From Aphis gossypii (lineage: Eukaryota > Arthropoda > Insecta > Hemiptera > Aphididae), in assembly GCF_020184175.1 (NCBI RefSeq), contig NC_065531.1:22279213-22343212 (forward strand): 64,000 bases of DNA. The letters run 5' to 3'. The position numbers and the translations under genes are program-made. Position 1 is the first letter of the stretch. Each line of letters starts with the position of its first letter. This document shows, one piece after another, positions 51,801-64,000 of this stretch. Under the pieces are notes generated by a model. The model was not told where the DNA came from, made no database searches, and was given only the letters and a program-made list of their open reading frames with translations.

Positions 51801-53267
51801 CACTAAGAATCATAAGAAAATGTAATATGAATGTTTTTCTGTTATTTCTAAATTTGTCAAGATTGTATTTTTTATTTGTAAGTGATTTTATACCCATTCA
51901 TGTGCACTCTACGTCATATTAAATATTATTTATAACAGATTATTTTTTGGCTGCTAGTTGCTATTTATTATTTATTGGTATTTTGATACTATTTTTGTTA
52001 TAAATTTCCCAACCACTGTTTATTTTATGTTTACTATTTTTTCAGAGATCTTAAGTTTTTGATATATTTATTTTATAATATTTATATGAATAATAATAAA
52101 CAGTTTTGTTTAATGTTGTTTCTACATTTAATTATTTGTTTATACTTCATACTTTATTGCTATACTTAAATAGTCAATCAATTAGTAATTCAAATTATTT
52201 AATTAATGAAACGTTTGATTGGTAGCATGCAATCAAATATTTTTAAACATAGGTTAATATCATCATTTCATATGAGCACTATACTAAATTGGTAACTTGA
52301 AATTTTTAAGAGTGGATAAATTGTCGAATTGCATAAAAATAATGGGATATTATATGAATCAGCTGTAAAAATGTTTATTATATGATGTTATAAATTATTT
52401 ATTATTGTAATATTTTTTTGTTTATAATCAGATCAACTTGAAAAAAGGTGTCCAGTGAGCACTTCACTTTTATTTTTGCAAAGCATTTCAGGAGTATTAG
52501 CTGGCTTTACTACTACTCTGATAACAAATCCCATGGACACAATAAGAGCACGATTACAGGTAATATAAGTTTGACTAAACTAATAGGTTTAATTTAATTA
52601 AATAATAAAAATAAGACAACCTATTTTTTTGTGATACTATGTTTAAAATTATTCTGTTTATTAAATTTAAACAAAAATATTTTGGTATTCTTTAAAAACA
52701 TTTCATAAATTTAACTAATTTAATAAACCTTTAAAATAACAATTTTAGAGCAATAAACTTTTAAGTTAATAATTAAGGAACTATGTTAAAAAATTATACT
52801 GGAGCACTAGTTACCTGTCACCTTTTCTAAATCTTTTAATTTACATTCAACTTACCTATCTATAAATTATAATTTTGGACACAAATAGTATGCATGGGAT
52901 AAATCAAAATGATAATGTATGTTTTATTAATGCATTAAATATTATTGAACTTCTTATTGAGATTTTCAAATTGTAATTAAAATTCTATTATAATCTCTAA
53001 TAAAATATATTATTAAATTAATAATTATAAATTAACTTAAAAGTTAAATTAATTAAAACGAAATTTATTACATAGGTTCAAAGAACAAACTCTATTGTTG
53101 GTACATTCAATGCCTTATGGAGAGAAGAGGGCATGTTAATGTTTAGTAAAGGACTTTCTGCCAGATTGGTCCAGTCAATTTGTTTTAGTTTTACAATTAT
53201 TTTAGGTTACGAGAGCATCAAAAGAGTTAGTGTACTTCACGAGTACAAAGATCATGTACGGTGGTAA
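48863..53267 (+). CDS. SLC25A44: Mitochondrial carrier SLC25A44
   Basis: Five exons, 48863-49046, 49485-49777, 51266-51452, 52432-52559 and 53076-53267 (TAA), join in phase to 327 residues (human 314). SLC25A44 imports branched-chain amino acids into mitochondria, an assignment from the family. Three carrier repeats are visible. Their signature motifs are YPLTLIKTRLQIQ (the usual acidic residue replaced by T), VPFDVVSQHLMMLG (ending in Q) and NPMDTIRARLQVQ. Repeat-end motifs GLYRGFW, GFYRGYVAS and the GLSARL string follow. The ancestral-like phrases VSQHLMM, GFYRGYVAS, PNSALWW and the C-terminal RW match SLC25A44 specifically, not other carriers. The start MSEPSK precedes IEWDMMDKTKF, a conserved N-terminal phrase. 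Intron 2 (49778-51265) carries a MITE. A 3'-convergent CLIP gene follows 1.7 kb away. Confidence 0.93.
50526..50697. mobile_element. hAT-type MITE, 172 bp, in an SLC25A44 intron
   Basis: The left end reads CAGTGGTTCTAAACC and the right end, inverted, CAGTGATTATTAACC, close to the common hAT end CAGTGGTTCTCAACC. The flanks are GTCTAAG on the left and GTCTATAG on the right, an 8-bp target duplication with one base lost. It is non-coding and lies 750 bp into intron 2. Confidence 0.8.
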
Positions 53268-54961
53268 TATTGATCGTACAGATTGGTATTACCTATGTTG
53301 ACAATATTTCTTTTTTTTTATTGTATTTTTTTAAAGGAGTACGTGCTACAAAAAACAAGTTTATGTAAATTAATGTATAATACATTTAAAATAACGGTAT
53401 GACTATATAACGGCCTATCTAACAATTTTAAGTGTGATAGTTTTGTACACTGATACAACTTCAGGCATCACAGATTAGAACATTTTTAACCATTACATGT
53501 CAGATTTTAGCAATGTGTATTTGTATTACATTATATAAATTTTGAATTATTGTTTTAAGAAAAAAAAAACAATGAGTGTAATGTGCTCCTTTAATAGCTT
53601 TAAACGAAAATTCTAAATGACAAATATGATTATTGATTTATGTTAAGTTTTGTTATGTTGACAATTTTATTTGTTTATTTATGTATGTATAGTCAACACT
53701 TATTTTTATTGTTACCTTTAGTTATTTTATTTTTATGTTGTTAAATGTGTTACACTTCTAAAATTATAGAATATCACAATGCAATAATATTGATTTAATT
53801 TTTTCATCTTAAGGTTTATGTATTTTTTTCATTTTAAAGTTACATTGTACATCACTATAAGGAATATAATTAATTTTATCATCACTGTGAAGAATATAAT
53901 TTCTTATGAATGTATAATATTCAAATTGAAAGTATGATCAGTTACCAAATTAATAATTTAATGTGATTTTATTAATGTTCAATACAATATAAAATATGCA
54001 TATTATTAGATGGAAATTTATTTGTTGATATAAAAGAAGAAAAGAGAACTAATATTTACTATAAATTAGATTGTTTTGAAATTTATAGACTACCACAAAA
54101 ATATATAAAATATGTTTTAAGTTGCATCGGAAATGTATATATTTTGTTTCAATATGTTCAGGACTTTGAATGCAATTTTTGCAATGTGTTTAAACCCAAA
54201 CTTTTTATCCATTAATAATCTACTCTAAATGTTAATACAATTATTAATAAGTAATTAACATTGTTCATTTAATATTATTAACCAATTTATTTTAAAATAA
54301 TGTAATTCGCTATATGCCTAAATAGATTTAAGCTCTAAACATATAGCAATTAAAAAAAAAAAAAGGCATATATTCGTTTTAGTTAATTATTCACAAATAT
54401 TAGTAGCTGTATTGAAATAAAAATAAGTAGATAATACTTTGAATAATTAAATAATAATTACATATAAATATAATAAATATAGGTTGCATAAAATTAACTA
54501 GAATTACAATATGATTATAATTAACTTAGAAATATCAATAACGTTCTTTAATGAAAACACAAAATCAAATTTAAGGTTAAAAAGTATTAAGGCGAGGGTA
54601 TTACATTTGTATTTAATAATGTTAATTTCTTCTATTAATATTTTTATAACTGAGCTGTTTTTAAATTAATAATTAATATACATAAAAAAATATTTATAAA
54701 AGAATAAACTACTTAACCATCAATTATATTGTACAATAAAAGTTCAATGGTATAACTTACTACCTAAAATTTAATATCACATTTTAAATTCTATAACAGG
54801 CAAAAAATAAATAATTCTCACTTAGAATACTTATTAAATTAAAAGTGTACTTAAAATCAGTCTTACTGAGTAATAATTCTAAAATTAAATAATAATAATA
54901 ACATAAATTTTCTAAACAATTATTTTGATACCAAGCAATTCGCAACATGGTTCAAACCAAA
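53268..54961. other. 3' UTRs and gap between convergent SLC25A44 and CLIP genes
   Basis: Both genes end into this 1.7-kb AT-rich segment. Several AATAAA-like hexamers occur and none can be chosen by sequence alone. No gene seen. Confidence 0.5.
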
Positions 54962-57900
54962 CTAAAATGTTAACGAGTTGTCACATTCATTGGCTGTATG
55001 TCCAAACACTATAAAAAATAAAAAATATATATATATTATATTGTTTACAAACCAAACTATAATAATAAAAATAGAATTATTTTTAAAATAATTGCAATCT
55101 AAGCTAATTGGAAATAACTTACTATCACAGCATACACAAAATGGTTCATCAATCATTTTATTTGAACTATCGTTAACCACTCTGTGTTTCCTTTGGAATT
55201 TCGGAGATTCTGGTTTTTCAGGACAATCTTCAGTATCGTGAGAATCAAATATTTCACATCTTTCACAATAAAGACGTGTAGTTCTTAAACGTGTTTTTTT
55301 GCTTTGATCTCTGAAAATAAATATAAGAATAATTATTTATAACATAATACTTAGAAAAATTTAAAAACCACGTACAAAAATAAATCGTAATAAAATTTAT
55401 CAACTTATTTCAACTCAATCAAATTAAATTTCAAATAAAAGTTTGGCAGTTTCCTAACTTTATAGCTGGCAGTACACTGTTTTACAGTGCCATACCATGA
55501 ATACCATGTTGAACACGAACAAATATTAGTTGTACTTATTAATAACACCAATACTTAAAGTTGGTTCATATAGGTAAAAATATTAAAAATATACATAAGT
55601 TGAAAATATAATGTAATGTGCAAAGTATATATACAATATACATGGTGTATAGTATATACCATATAGTATACCTCAAACTTAAAAAATAGGAAAAAAAATT
55701 AAGTAGACATGATTATTAATTATTATAATATTTTAGATACTTACACTCCAGAGTCTAATATTTGTGTTTCTAGTGCTTCAATTTTAAATTTATTATCAGA
55801 CACTTTAGCATGAAGATCGGCAATAATATTGTTTAACAAATTTATTTGCCAATCTTTTTCCTCTAATATTTTTTGTGTTTCTAAACATATAAAATTAAAA
55901 ATTCATGATAATTTGTAAAACAAATTTTATGTAATAGAATTACTAACCAGATTTAGTATCACTTTTTTCATTTTTAACACTTGTTGGATTAGAATTGTCA
56001 TAACTAACTATTATTTTTTGAAGTGTTTTTTTATCGTTTTCTAAACTTTCACATTTAGTTTTGAATTCAGAATAACGATCATTTTCTGTTTTTAGCTTGC
56101 TAATCTGAAAATAACATTTAAAATTACATAGGTAACAGTATCTAAATAATTAAGAAAACGTCAGTGCGCTGTTTGTTTTCTCTCACTGGACCATGCACAA
56201 TATAAAGAATACACATTTATGCAGAATAATTATTTTTATGTTTTTGAGTAATTTTTGAGTAAAATCACTTTCATTACAAAAACGATAATGAATAATATTT
56301 TTGAGAATATGGCATGATAATTTTTCTAAATATTGTCTCTAAACAATTTAAATATTATTTAAAAGTACATTTTTTTTTTTTATTATTATGAAATCGAATA
56401 CAAAATCAAATAACAATAAAATATAAAACCGATATGTAATACCTTCAAAAATATTGTCCTCTAAAATATTTGTAACAGGCGATTTTACTGAAAAATCATA
56501 AAAAAATAATTTTAGGCGAAAGCATTTTATTTATGTTGTTCATGGATTTGAGACAGAAAACAAATATTACACAGACATCCTCTTAAGAATAAAATAATAT
56601 TTAATAATATTAATAATAATAATAATAATATTAATAATATTTAATAATATTATTTAATATTTATTAATGTTATTCAAACCAACCTCTTGTTTTAATGATA
56701 GATTTTCACATTCCTTCAGTTTAACATTGTTCTTTGCCGTTTTGTATAATTTTTGATAATCTTCTTTTGAAATGTTATTGGGGTTTTTCTCGCTAAATGC
56801 ATAGAAAATTACAAATATATTAACATAGATGGATAAATTATACATATTATATATCACTATTTATAGATAAATTATATATTATAATCATTTATTATTAATA
56901 TATCATATTTTTTTAAGCAAATTTTCTGCTCATTAGGATTTTTATAATTTAAATGCAATAAATACCTCCTATATATCAGTGAAAACTTGAAATTATTTAA
57001 AATCAAATATTTTTTTTTCAAGACATAATAACTAATAAATAATAAACATTGAAATACAATATTCTTACATTTCATATTCAGAAACATCAGTTTCCATAAC
57101 TGCAGATAACTTTTTATGTAAGCCTAATATTATTGAATTCAGCATTTTAATTTCTTGGCTTTTTTCTGCTAATAAATGTGCTTCTAAAAATAAAAATAAT
57201 AAATCAGACCCCAATATAATTGCAACTCCAAATAAAATGCAATATGTTACCAGATTTATCTATATTTTCTTGAGCACTATTATTCTTGGATTTCTCTGTA
57301 TCCTTTAACTTCCACGAATTCAACTAAAATAATAAATAATATATATTTCTAATTAATTTTTAATTATTTAGATCTATTATTATTACACATTATAATTTTT
57401 ATCTATAATAAGCCTATACAGTGTTAGGGTAGAATAATTTCTACTATATTCAATGAAAACTATTATATTATTATATCTTGTAGATGCATGTAAAAGTAAA
57501 GTCTAGTAAATATTAATGTAAACAAATTCTATAAATATATTTCTATCAAAATTAAACATTTTTAATACTAACCTCAGTTTGCAAAACTAAAATTTGATTT
57601 TCTTTAATTTTTAAAATATTATAAGTTTCTTCATATTTTTTTTCAATGTTGTATTTTTCTTGCCTACAAAAAAATGAATAAAATAAAAACATTTTAATAA
57701 ATAGTTTAAAAAATATTATAATAAATTAGCTCACATAATGTTATCATTTCTCTGAAGTTGATTATTTTCACTTTCAATTCGTTCATTCAAACGATGATTT
57801 TCATCTGTTAGCTCTTGAATACGGAATTCCAAATGAGATTGGGCACCACGACTTTTTTCACTAAAATACAAATATTAGGTAAAAGAATATTTATATAAGA

Positions 57901-60900
57901 TTGACTAATTACATTAAATAGACAACTATTATGATGAAATCATGATTCGTATAATTTATTATGAACACACAAATGTCATTATTGGTTATTCGATCTTAAG
58001 AATTTTACTCACAGTAAAGCTTGTAACTGACTCAATTCATCATTGCAAGAAACAGCCGGTTTTAACTCTTGAGATATCTGCATTTTTAGATCTTCAATTT
58101 CACAATTTTTTTCATCTAATGTTGATCGTAGCTTAGAACACTCAATTTGTAACTCATCAATTTGTTTTTGGATATTTAATTTTTCACCAACTAATAGTTC
58201 AGATTCTGTTTTAGTTTTAGCTATTTTTTCGACATTGAGAGTTTTTTGTTTTTCAATAGTTTTAAGCATATCTTCTTCCATATTCATTTTAGAAACATTT
58301 AATAACTCCAATTCAGTTTTATGTTGTAACACAGCTTTTTCCAGCTCAAGTTTTAGTGCTTCTAAATTTGACGCTCGTAATTTTTCTTTTTCTAGTTCGT
58401 TAGTGATGGATTCTAATTTCAACATCAATTCTTTTTCTTTATTATTTTCTACAAACTCATGTAATTGGGTTTTCAATAATTGAATTTCTGTATCTTTTTC
58501 ATCCACACGGGCTTTAATACGTGTGTCAAAAGACATCTTTTCAATGTTTAATTTATCTTCTAGAGTTTTTACAAGCTTGTTGATTTCATTTTCTTTTTCT
58601 TTGAGCTTCATACCAAAATCTTCTTTAGTTTGCACAATAAGACTGTTTAATACTTCAACCTTAGAGTTATTATCATCTATAATTTTAGTTTTTTCTTCGA
58701 CAGCTTTCTTCAACTCTATTATATCATGTTCTTGAGTTTTGCTGACTTCCAACTTTTTCTCCAAATTTGACTTTGAATTTTCCAAAATACTAAGTTTTTC
58801 CATTAAATTGGAAATTTCTTTATTTTTTTCGTCTAATGTGAGCATAGCATGTTTTTCTAATAATAATTTTTCATCCATTAATTTCTCTTCCCCAACTTTT
58901 ATAAGCTCATTAATTTTGTCTTCTTTTTCTTTCAACTGTGAATTAAACCCTTCTTTACACTGATCAATTATACGATTTAACTGTTCAATGTTCGAATTAT
59001 TTTCATTAATTAGTTTCGTTTTTTCATCAATTGATAATTTTAGTTCAGCTATCATACTTTCTTGTTTTTTGCTGGTTTCTATTAATTGTTGCTCGACACT
59101 TGTTTTAGAGTTCTCTAAAATATTAAGTTTTTCCATTAAATTGGAAATTTCTTCATTTTTTTCATCCAACCTTACTTTATTTTGTTCCTCTATTTGTTTC
59201 TTTTCAATGATTAATTTCTCTTCCCCAACTTTTAAAAGCTCATTAATTTTGTCTTCTTTTTCTTTCAACTCTGAATTATACCCTTCTTTACACTGAGCAA
59301 TTATACTATTTAACTGTTCAATGTTTGAATTATTTTCATTAATTAGTTTGGTTTTTTCTTCAATTGATAATTTTAGTTCAGCTATCATACTCTCTTGTTT
59401 TTTGCTGTTTTCAATTAATTGTTGCTCGACACTTGTTTTAGAGTTCTCTAAAATATTAAGTTTTTCCATTAAATTGGAAATTTCTTTATTTTTTTCTTCC
59501 AACATTACTTTATTTTGTTCTTCTATTTGTTTTTTTTCGATGGTTAATTTCTCTTCCCCAACTTTTATAAGCTCATTAATTTTGTCTTCTTTTTCTTTTA
59601 ACTCTGAATTATACCCTTCTTTACACTGAGCAATTATACTATTTAACTGTTCAATGTTTGAATTATTTTCATTAATTAGTTTGGTTTTTTCTTCAATTGA
59701 TAATTTTAGTTCAGCTATCATACTCTCTTGTTTTTTGCTGTTTTCAATTAATTGTTGCTCGACACTTGTTTTAGAGTTCTCTAAAATATTAAGTTTTTCC
59801 ATTAAATTGGAAATTTCTTTATTTTTTTCTTCCAACATTACTTTATTTTGTTCTTCTATTTGTTTTTTTTCGATGGTTAATTTCTCTTCCCCAACTTTTA
59901 TAAGCTCATTAATTTTGTCTTCTTTTTCTTTTAACTCTGAATTATACCCTTCTTTACACTGAGCAATTATACTGTTTAACTGTTCAATGTTTGAATTATT
60001 TTCATTAATTAGTTTGGTTTTTTCTTCAATTGATAATTTTAGTTCAGCTATCATACTCTCTTGTTTTTTGCTGTTTTCAATTAATTGTTGCTCTACACCT
60101 GTTTTAGAGTTCTCTAAAATATTAAGTTTTTCCATTAAATTGGAAATTTCTTTATTTTTTTCATCCAACATTACTGTATTTTGTTTTTCTATTTGCTTCT
60201 TTTCAATGACTAATTTCTCCTCTTCATTTTTCAATAACTCTTTGATTTCAACTTCCTTTAACTGTAATTTGCTTTCAAACTCATTTTTGGTTAGATTAAT
60301 TAAACTATTCAGCTCTTCAATCTTTAAATCGTTATCCTTAATAGTTTTAATTTTATCTTGAATTATTTCATTTAATTGTTTTAAATCTTGTTCCTGCGAT
60401 TTACAAATTTCTAATTGTTCTTCTAAATCTCTTTTCATATTTTCTAAATCTACAATTTTTTTGTTGAGTATTAAATTTTCTTCGTCTTTTTTATTTAATA
60501 TAACTTTAGTTTTTTCTTCTAATGACAACTTTTCTACTTCCATCTTCTCTTCTCCAATTTTTAACAATTCCTTAATTTCTTTTTCTTTTTCTTTTAGAAT
60601 AACGTCATATTCATTTTTGGTCTGTGTAACAAAATTATCTAATTGCTTAATTTTTTTTTGATTATCATCTATAATTTTATTTTTTTCTTCTATTACGTCA
60701 TTTAAATTTTGAATATCCTGTATGCATTTTTCATTTGAAACTAATTTTTCTTCAAGATTTTTCTTTGAATTTTCCAAAGACTTTAATTTTTCTAAAAGAT
60801 TCAAATTTTCTGACATGCTTGCTACTTTTTCATTATTTAATAATTCTAATTCTGATTTAAATGATTCACAATTTGAAGCAATATTTGATTCTAATTCATT

Positions 60901-62533
60901 TATTTTGTTTTGTAAATCTTTAATAGTCGTTTGATACTTTAAAGTTTCATTTGTTAATTCAGTCTGTAAATTAGCATTACTTAAATCTTGTTTTTGTTTT
61001 TCTGTTAATGTCAGTTCAAGTTTATTGGATAGGGTATTTATTAGTTCATCTTTAGTAGCTAATTCTGAACTTTGGCATTTTAATAAATTATCTCGGTCTC
61101 CTTCTAACTGCAATATTTGTTTTTTCAAAGAATCTAATTCATTTTGTTTTGATAAAGTTAACTCATTTAATGATTTATTAAGATTTTCTATTAAAATATT
61201 ATTTTGTTTCAAATTATTTTCTAAGACGTTTGTTGCATTTTCTGTTTCTTTCACATAATTTTCATGTTTTTCTTCTAACATAGATTTTTCAGATTTTAAA
61301 GATGTTAATTCATTTTCAATAGATTTGTAGTGTGTTTGTAGTTTTGTAGTAAGTTCCTTTTCTAATTCATTTTTATTTAAATCTTGTTGAAGTTCTAAAT
61401 CGCTATATTTTTTCTCTAAATTGGCTATATTAGTTGTTTGATCTTGTACAGATTTTAATGCTGCTTTTAATTCCACATTTATATTTTGGTTAACATTTTC
61501 AAGTTTTTCAAGTTTTTCAAGATTATTTTGTTTAAGTTCTTGAATTTCTTGGTTTTTATTTTCTGATAAGATTTTTAATTCTTGTTTGAGTTCATTTTCA
61601 ATTTTGATATGATTTTCTTCAGTTATTTTGATATCTCGTTCTTTTTCGTCAATGATTATTTTGTATTCATTTTTTAATTTTGATAACTCATTTTTTAAAT
61701 TATTTACAATATCATCATGTTCTTCATTCTTTAATGCACTCAAACATTTTATACCTTCATTTAATTGGTCAATCATCTCTTGATTCTGTTCGATTTTTTT
61801 TTCTTTTTCTTCTATTATTTTGGTTAGCCGTTCTGTAGTAGCAGATAAATTTTCATTCGCTTCTTTTAATAAACGGTCGTAATTTTGAGAATTTTCATTC
61901 AATGTTTGACGCAATGTAATTAAAATTGCTTCTTTATCAACTACTTCTGAACTTAAATTAGACACTGATTTTTGTAATTCATCTTCATTGTTGTCTATTA
62001 ATTTTTTCAGAGTTTCTAACTCTTCTTTAACTCTACATAATTCTTCTTCTTTTTCAAAAATTTTCATTTTCTCTTTTTCTACATCTTTAGCTAAATTTCG
62101 TTCTTTACCCAAATCTAACTCTAATTCTTTAATTTTTATTAAAAGTTCAGCATTTTTATTTTGTAATTCAATATTGACAACATTTTGTTCTTCATTGGTA
62201 AACTGTAAATTTTGAACTTTTTCTTTTTCGTCATCTATTTGTTTTTTTATATTTTCTAATTGATTTTGTAGCATTATTATACCATTGACTTGAGTTTCTG
62301 AAGGTTGTTCAGACTGAGCCTAAAAAAATAAATAAATCCAACAGTCATATTAATAATACAAGACAGTAAATACTTAAAAAGTTATAACTTACTTTTAACG
62401 TTTCTTCCAATCTTTTTTCAGCTTCATCAGCTTGATTAGCTGCTTTAATAACTTGTGAACGAAGGAGTTCATTTTCATTTTTCATTTGAGTTAATTGCAA
62501 TTTCAATCGATCCATATCTGATACTTTCAATGG
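54962..62533 (-). CDS. CLIP-190: CLIP-170/CLIP-190 microtubule plus-end protein, C-terminal part
   Basis: CLIP proteins ride growing microtubule ends; the N-terminal CAP-Gly head binds tubulin and EB proteins, a long coiled coil dimerises, and C-terminal zinc knuckles bind dynactin p150 or fold back. Eleven minus-strand exons join in phase: 62533-62393, 62319-58013, 57860-57735, 57663-57573, 57323-57251, 57183-57069, 56792-56684, 56104-55948, 55880-55745, 55310-55123 and 55008-54962 (TAG), giving 1829 residues. Nearly all is Glu/Lys/Leu/Asn-rich coiled coil, 1435 codons of it in one exon. The tail is diagnostic: two CCHC-type knuckles, RLYCERCEIFDSHDTEDCP and FCVCCDMFGHTANECDN, then the terminal LTF, like vertebrate CLIP-170. 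The CAP-Gly exons lie right of the window. The rod carries a fresh 111-residue tandem repeat, listed separately. Confidence 0.92.
58775..60230 (-). repeat. In-frame 333-bp tandem repeat in the CLIP rod, about 4.4 units
   Basis: Units of exactly 333 bp (111 codons) repeat head to tail; equivalent points fall at about 58988, 59321, 59654 and 59987. A typical unit begins EEKNKEISNLMEKLNILENS and ends EDKINELIKVGEEKL. Comparing 59321-59653 with 59654-59986 by eye shows one base difference in 333. The outer units and the partial unit at 58775-58987 are more diverged. Because 111 is not a multiple of 7, each added unit shifts the heptad register unless offset by internal stutters. Confidence 0.9.
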
Positions 62534-64000
62534 CTAAAATTAAACACCATTATACAATTTAATACATGTTCACATACTTATGAGACAACAATGATTTTGA
62601 GAAATATTTATCATACATTGTTATATGATACATAAGCTTTAAAATACCAATAAGAATTGTTTTTTATTATTAAATATACTTGACTATATTATGACCACAA
62701 ATATATATATATATATATAAATTAACCTAAGACTAAGTAATTTAATAAATATTTGTTCACTATTTAGTTTTTAATAACATATTTTTTATTAAGTAAATAT
62801 GTTGAAAATGTTTTAAAACTATCAAGGTTTAAATTAATTCAACACATAGTATTCTAATTTAATAAACTAATTTTGTTACTTTGAGTAATAAAATTAAAGT
62901 TTTTAACTGGTTTGTTTACATACTCAGTTGTAATAAATGAAGATTTAAACATTGATATACCCTGTAAAACATTAATTAACCTGATTGATATAGAAAACAA
63001 TCAAGATATTCATACTTAAATTTTAAGTTCTACTTTTAATCAATTATTTTATACCTAACTTAATACTTATTATTTGAAATGGCCAACTATAAATAAAACA
63101 TTATAATTTACTTATAAGACAAATCCTAAATCATTATATTAAATACTCAAATATCAGATATTTTGTATCCAAAAATACTATATAGAGTACAATCAAACCA
63201 TAATTAAAGAAATACAAATTCATACTATGATTCGCCCATATAAATATATTAAATGGCAAACTCAAGATTTAAAACTTAATACTTTAATTTTGTCTTTAAT
63301 CTAAATTCCATCAAATAAAAGATTATAGAAATTCTGAGAAATTAATATCTGTCTTCTATTAAATGATAGGTGAGCAAATACTAAACATAAGTTATTATGT
63401 ATTGAAGCATAAAAATAATTATAATGTTTAAACAAGGATGTAAGAATAATTCATTAAAGATCATACTTCAGAGATTCAATTTACTAACATTTGTATTTGT
63501 ATGGTTTTCATGGTAAAATTGTGTATAATGATTTATTATCAGAGTACCTATTCATAAATATTCTTTAATATAGTATGTGTATAATTTAAATTATTTGAAA
63601 GTTGAATATTTTAATCTATTGTTTTTTATATTTATTTAATATGTACCTAAAATGTGATAATGAGGTATTGATTAGATATTTTCACACATTATATTTGTTA
63701 TTAAAGATTATACTTAATAATATTTATCTATACTCTATGTAAAGAGCTGTAACATTTAATTAATTTGACAATTCATATTTAAACAAGAATAAATAGATGC
63801 CATCATAATTTACAAATCTGTCTACATAACAATAATACTCACCCATTTTCCATAATATAAAAATGATATACTTAATTACTATGATAATTAAATCATTCTT
63901 AATTAACTGATTACTGTGTAGTGACAGACTTTAATTTAGACTATACCTGAGTATGATACTATTATAATCTAACATTAGATCATAATACAATATTTAAAAA
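62534..64000 (-). other. CLIP intron, exons continue beyond the window
   Basis: The acceptor at 62534-62535 (minus strand TTTTAG) shows that coding sequence lies further upstream. I found no exon in this 1.5-kb segment. A (TA)n tract lies at about 62700-62719. The remainder is AT-rich. Confidence 0.6.

Noticed and set aside
58775..60230. Regular direct repeats resembling a CRISPR-like array
   Set aside because: The units are 333-bp coding repeats with no spacers, in frame within a eukaryotic coiled-coil exon.
58235..62215. Many plus-strand open frames with Ser/Phe-rich translations
   Set aside because: They are antisense shadows of the CLIP coiled-coil exon: Glu/Lys/Asn codons read backwards give Ser/Phe/Leu.
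1..64000. Bacterial defence system, operon or laterally transferred symbiont DNA
   Set aside because: All recognisable genes are split by GT/AG introns and belong to animal families; no prokaryotic gene organisation was seen on either strand.

Overview
This window looks like nuclear DNA from an insect, most likely an aphid (Hemiptera, Aphididae). It is very AT-rich, its genes are split by GT/AG introns, it contains no bacterial-style operons, and short 'TAGGTACCTA'-type strings recur as they do in aphid genomes. The species call is inference. I rebuilt gene models by joining open segments at splice sites and checking reading phase across every junction.

Region by region: (1) 2.1-10.6 kb, plus strand: the 3' two thirds of a prominin-family pentaspan membrane protein; its first exons lie left of the window. 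(2) 10.6-23.5 kb: gene-poor, with DNA-transposon remnants, including a hAT-like element that contains a large inverted repeat and a tRNA-Lys-derived fragment. (3) 23.8-36.9 kb, plus: a secreted IGFBP-N / Kazal / Ig protein (IGFBP7-like) with an 8.4-kb first intron. (4) 38.4-39.25 kb: a hAT transposase scrap and two hAT-type MITEs with near-perfect 8-bp target duplications. (5) 40.6-41.35 kb, minus: HIGD2A, a mitochondrial respiratory-chain assembly factor. (6) 42.2-44.9 kb, minus: a compact RhoGAP whose GAP domain is DLC/cv-c-like, preceded by a C1-type zinc finger and with no SAM or START domain visible. (7) 44.9-46.6 kb: short tandem repeats, a tRNA-derived SINE-like sequence and a GC-rich inverted repeat. 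(8) 47.4-53.3 kb: EXOSC5/RRP46 (minus) and SLC25A44 (plus) head-to-head, about 560 bp apart, with a MITE in an SLC25A44 intron. (9) 55.0-62.5 kb and beyond, minus: the coiled-coil rod and zinc-knuckle tail of a CLIP-170/CLIP-190 microtubule plus-end protein; its CAP-Gly head lies beyond the right edge.

The genes are unrelated housekeeping or developmental genes and do not form a pathway. The items most worth a second look are the very recent 111-residue tandem duplications in the CLIP rod (two adjacent 333-bp units differ at one base by eye), the C1 plus DLC-type RhoGAP architecture, and the tRNA-derived repeats. I found no CRISPR array, no defence system and no sign of bacterial gene transfer.
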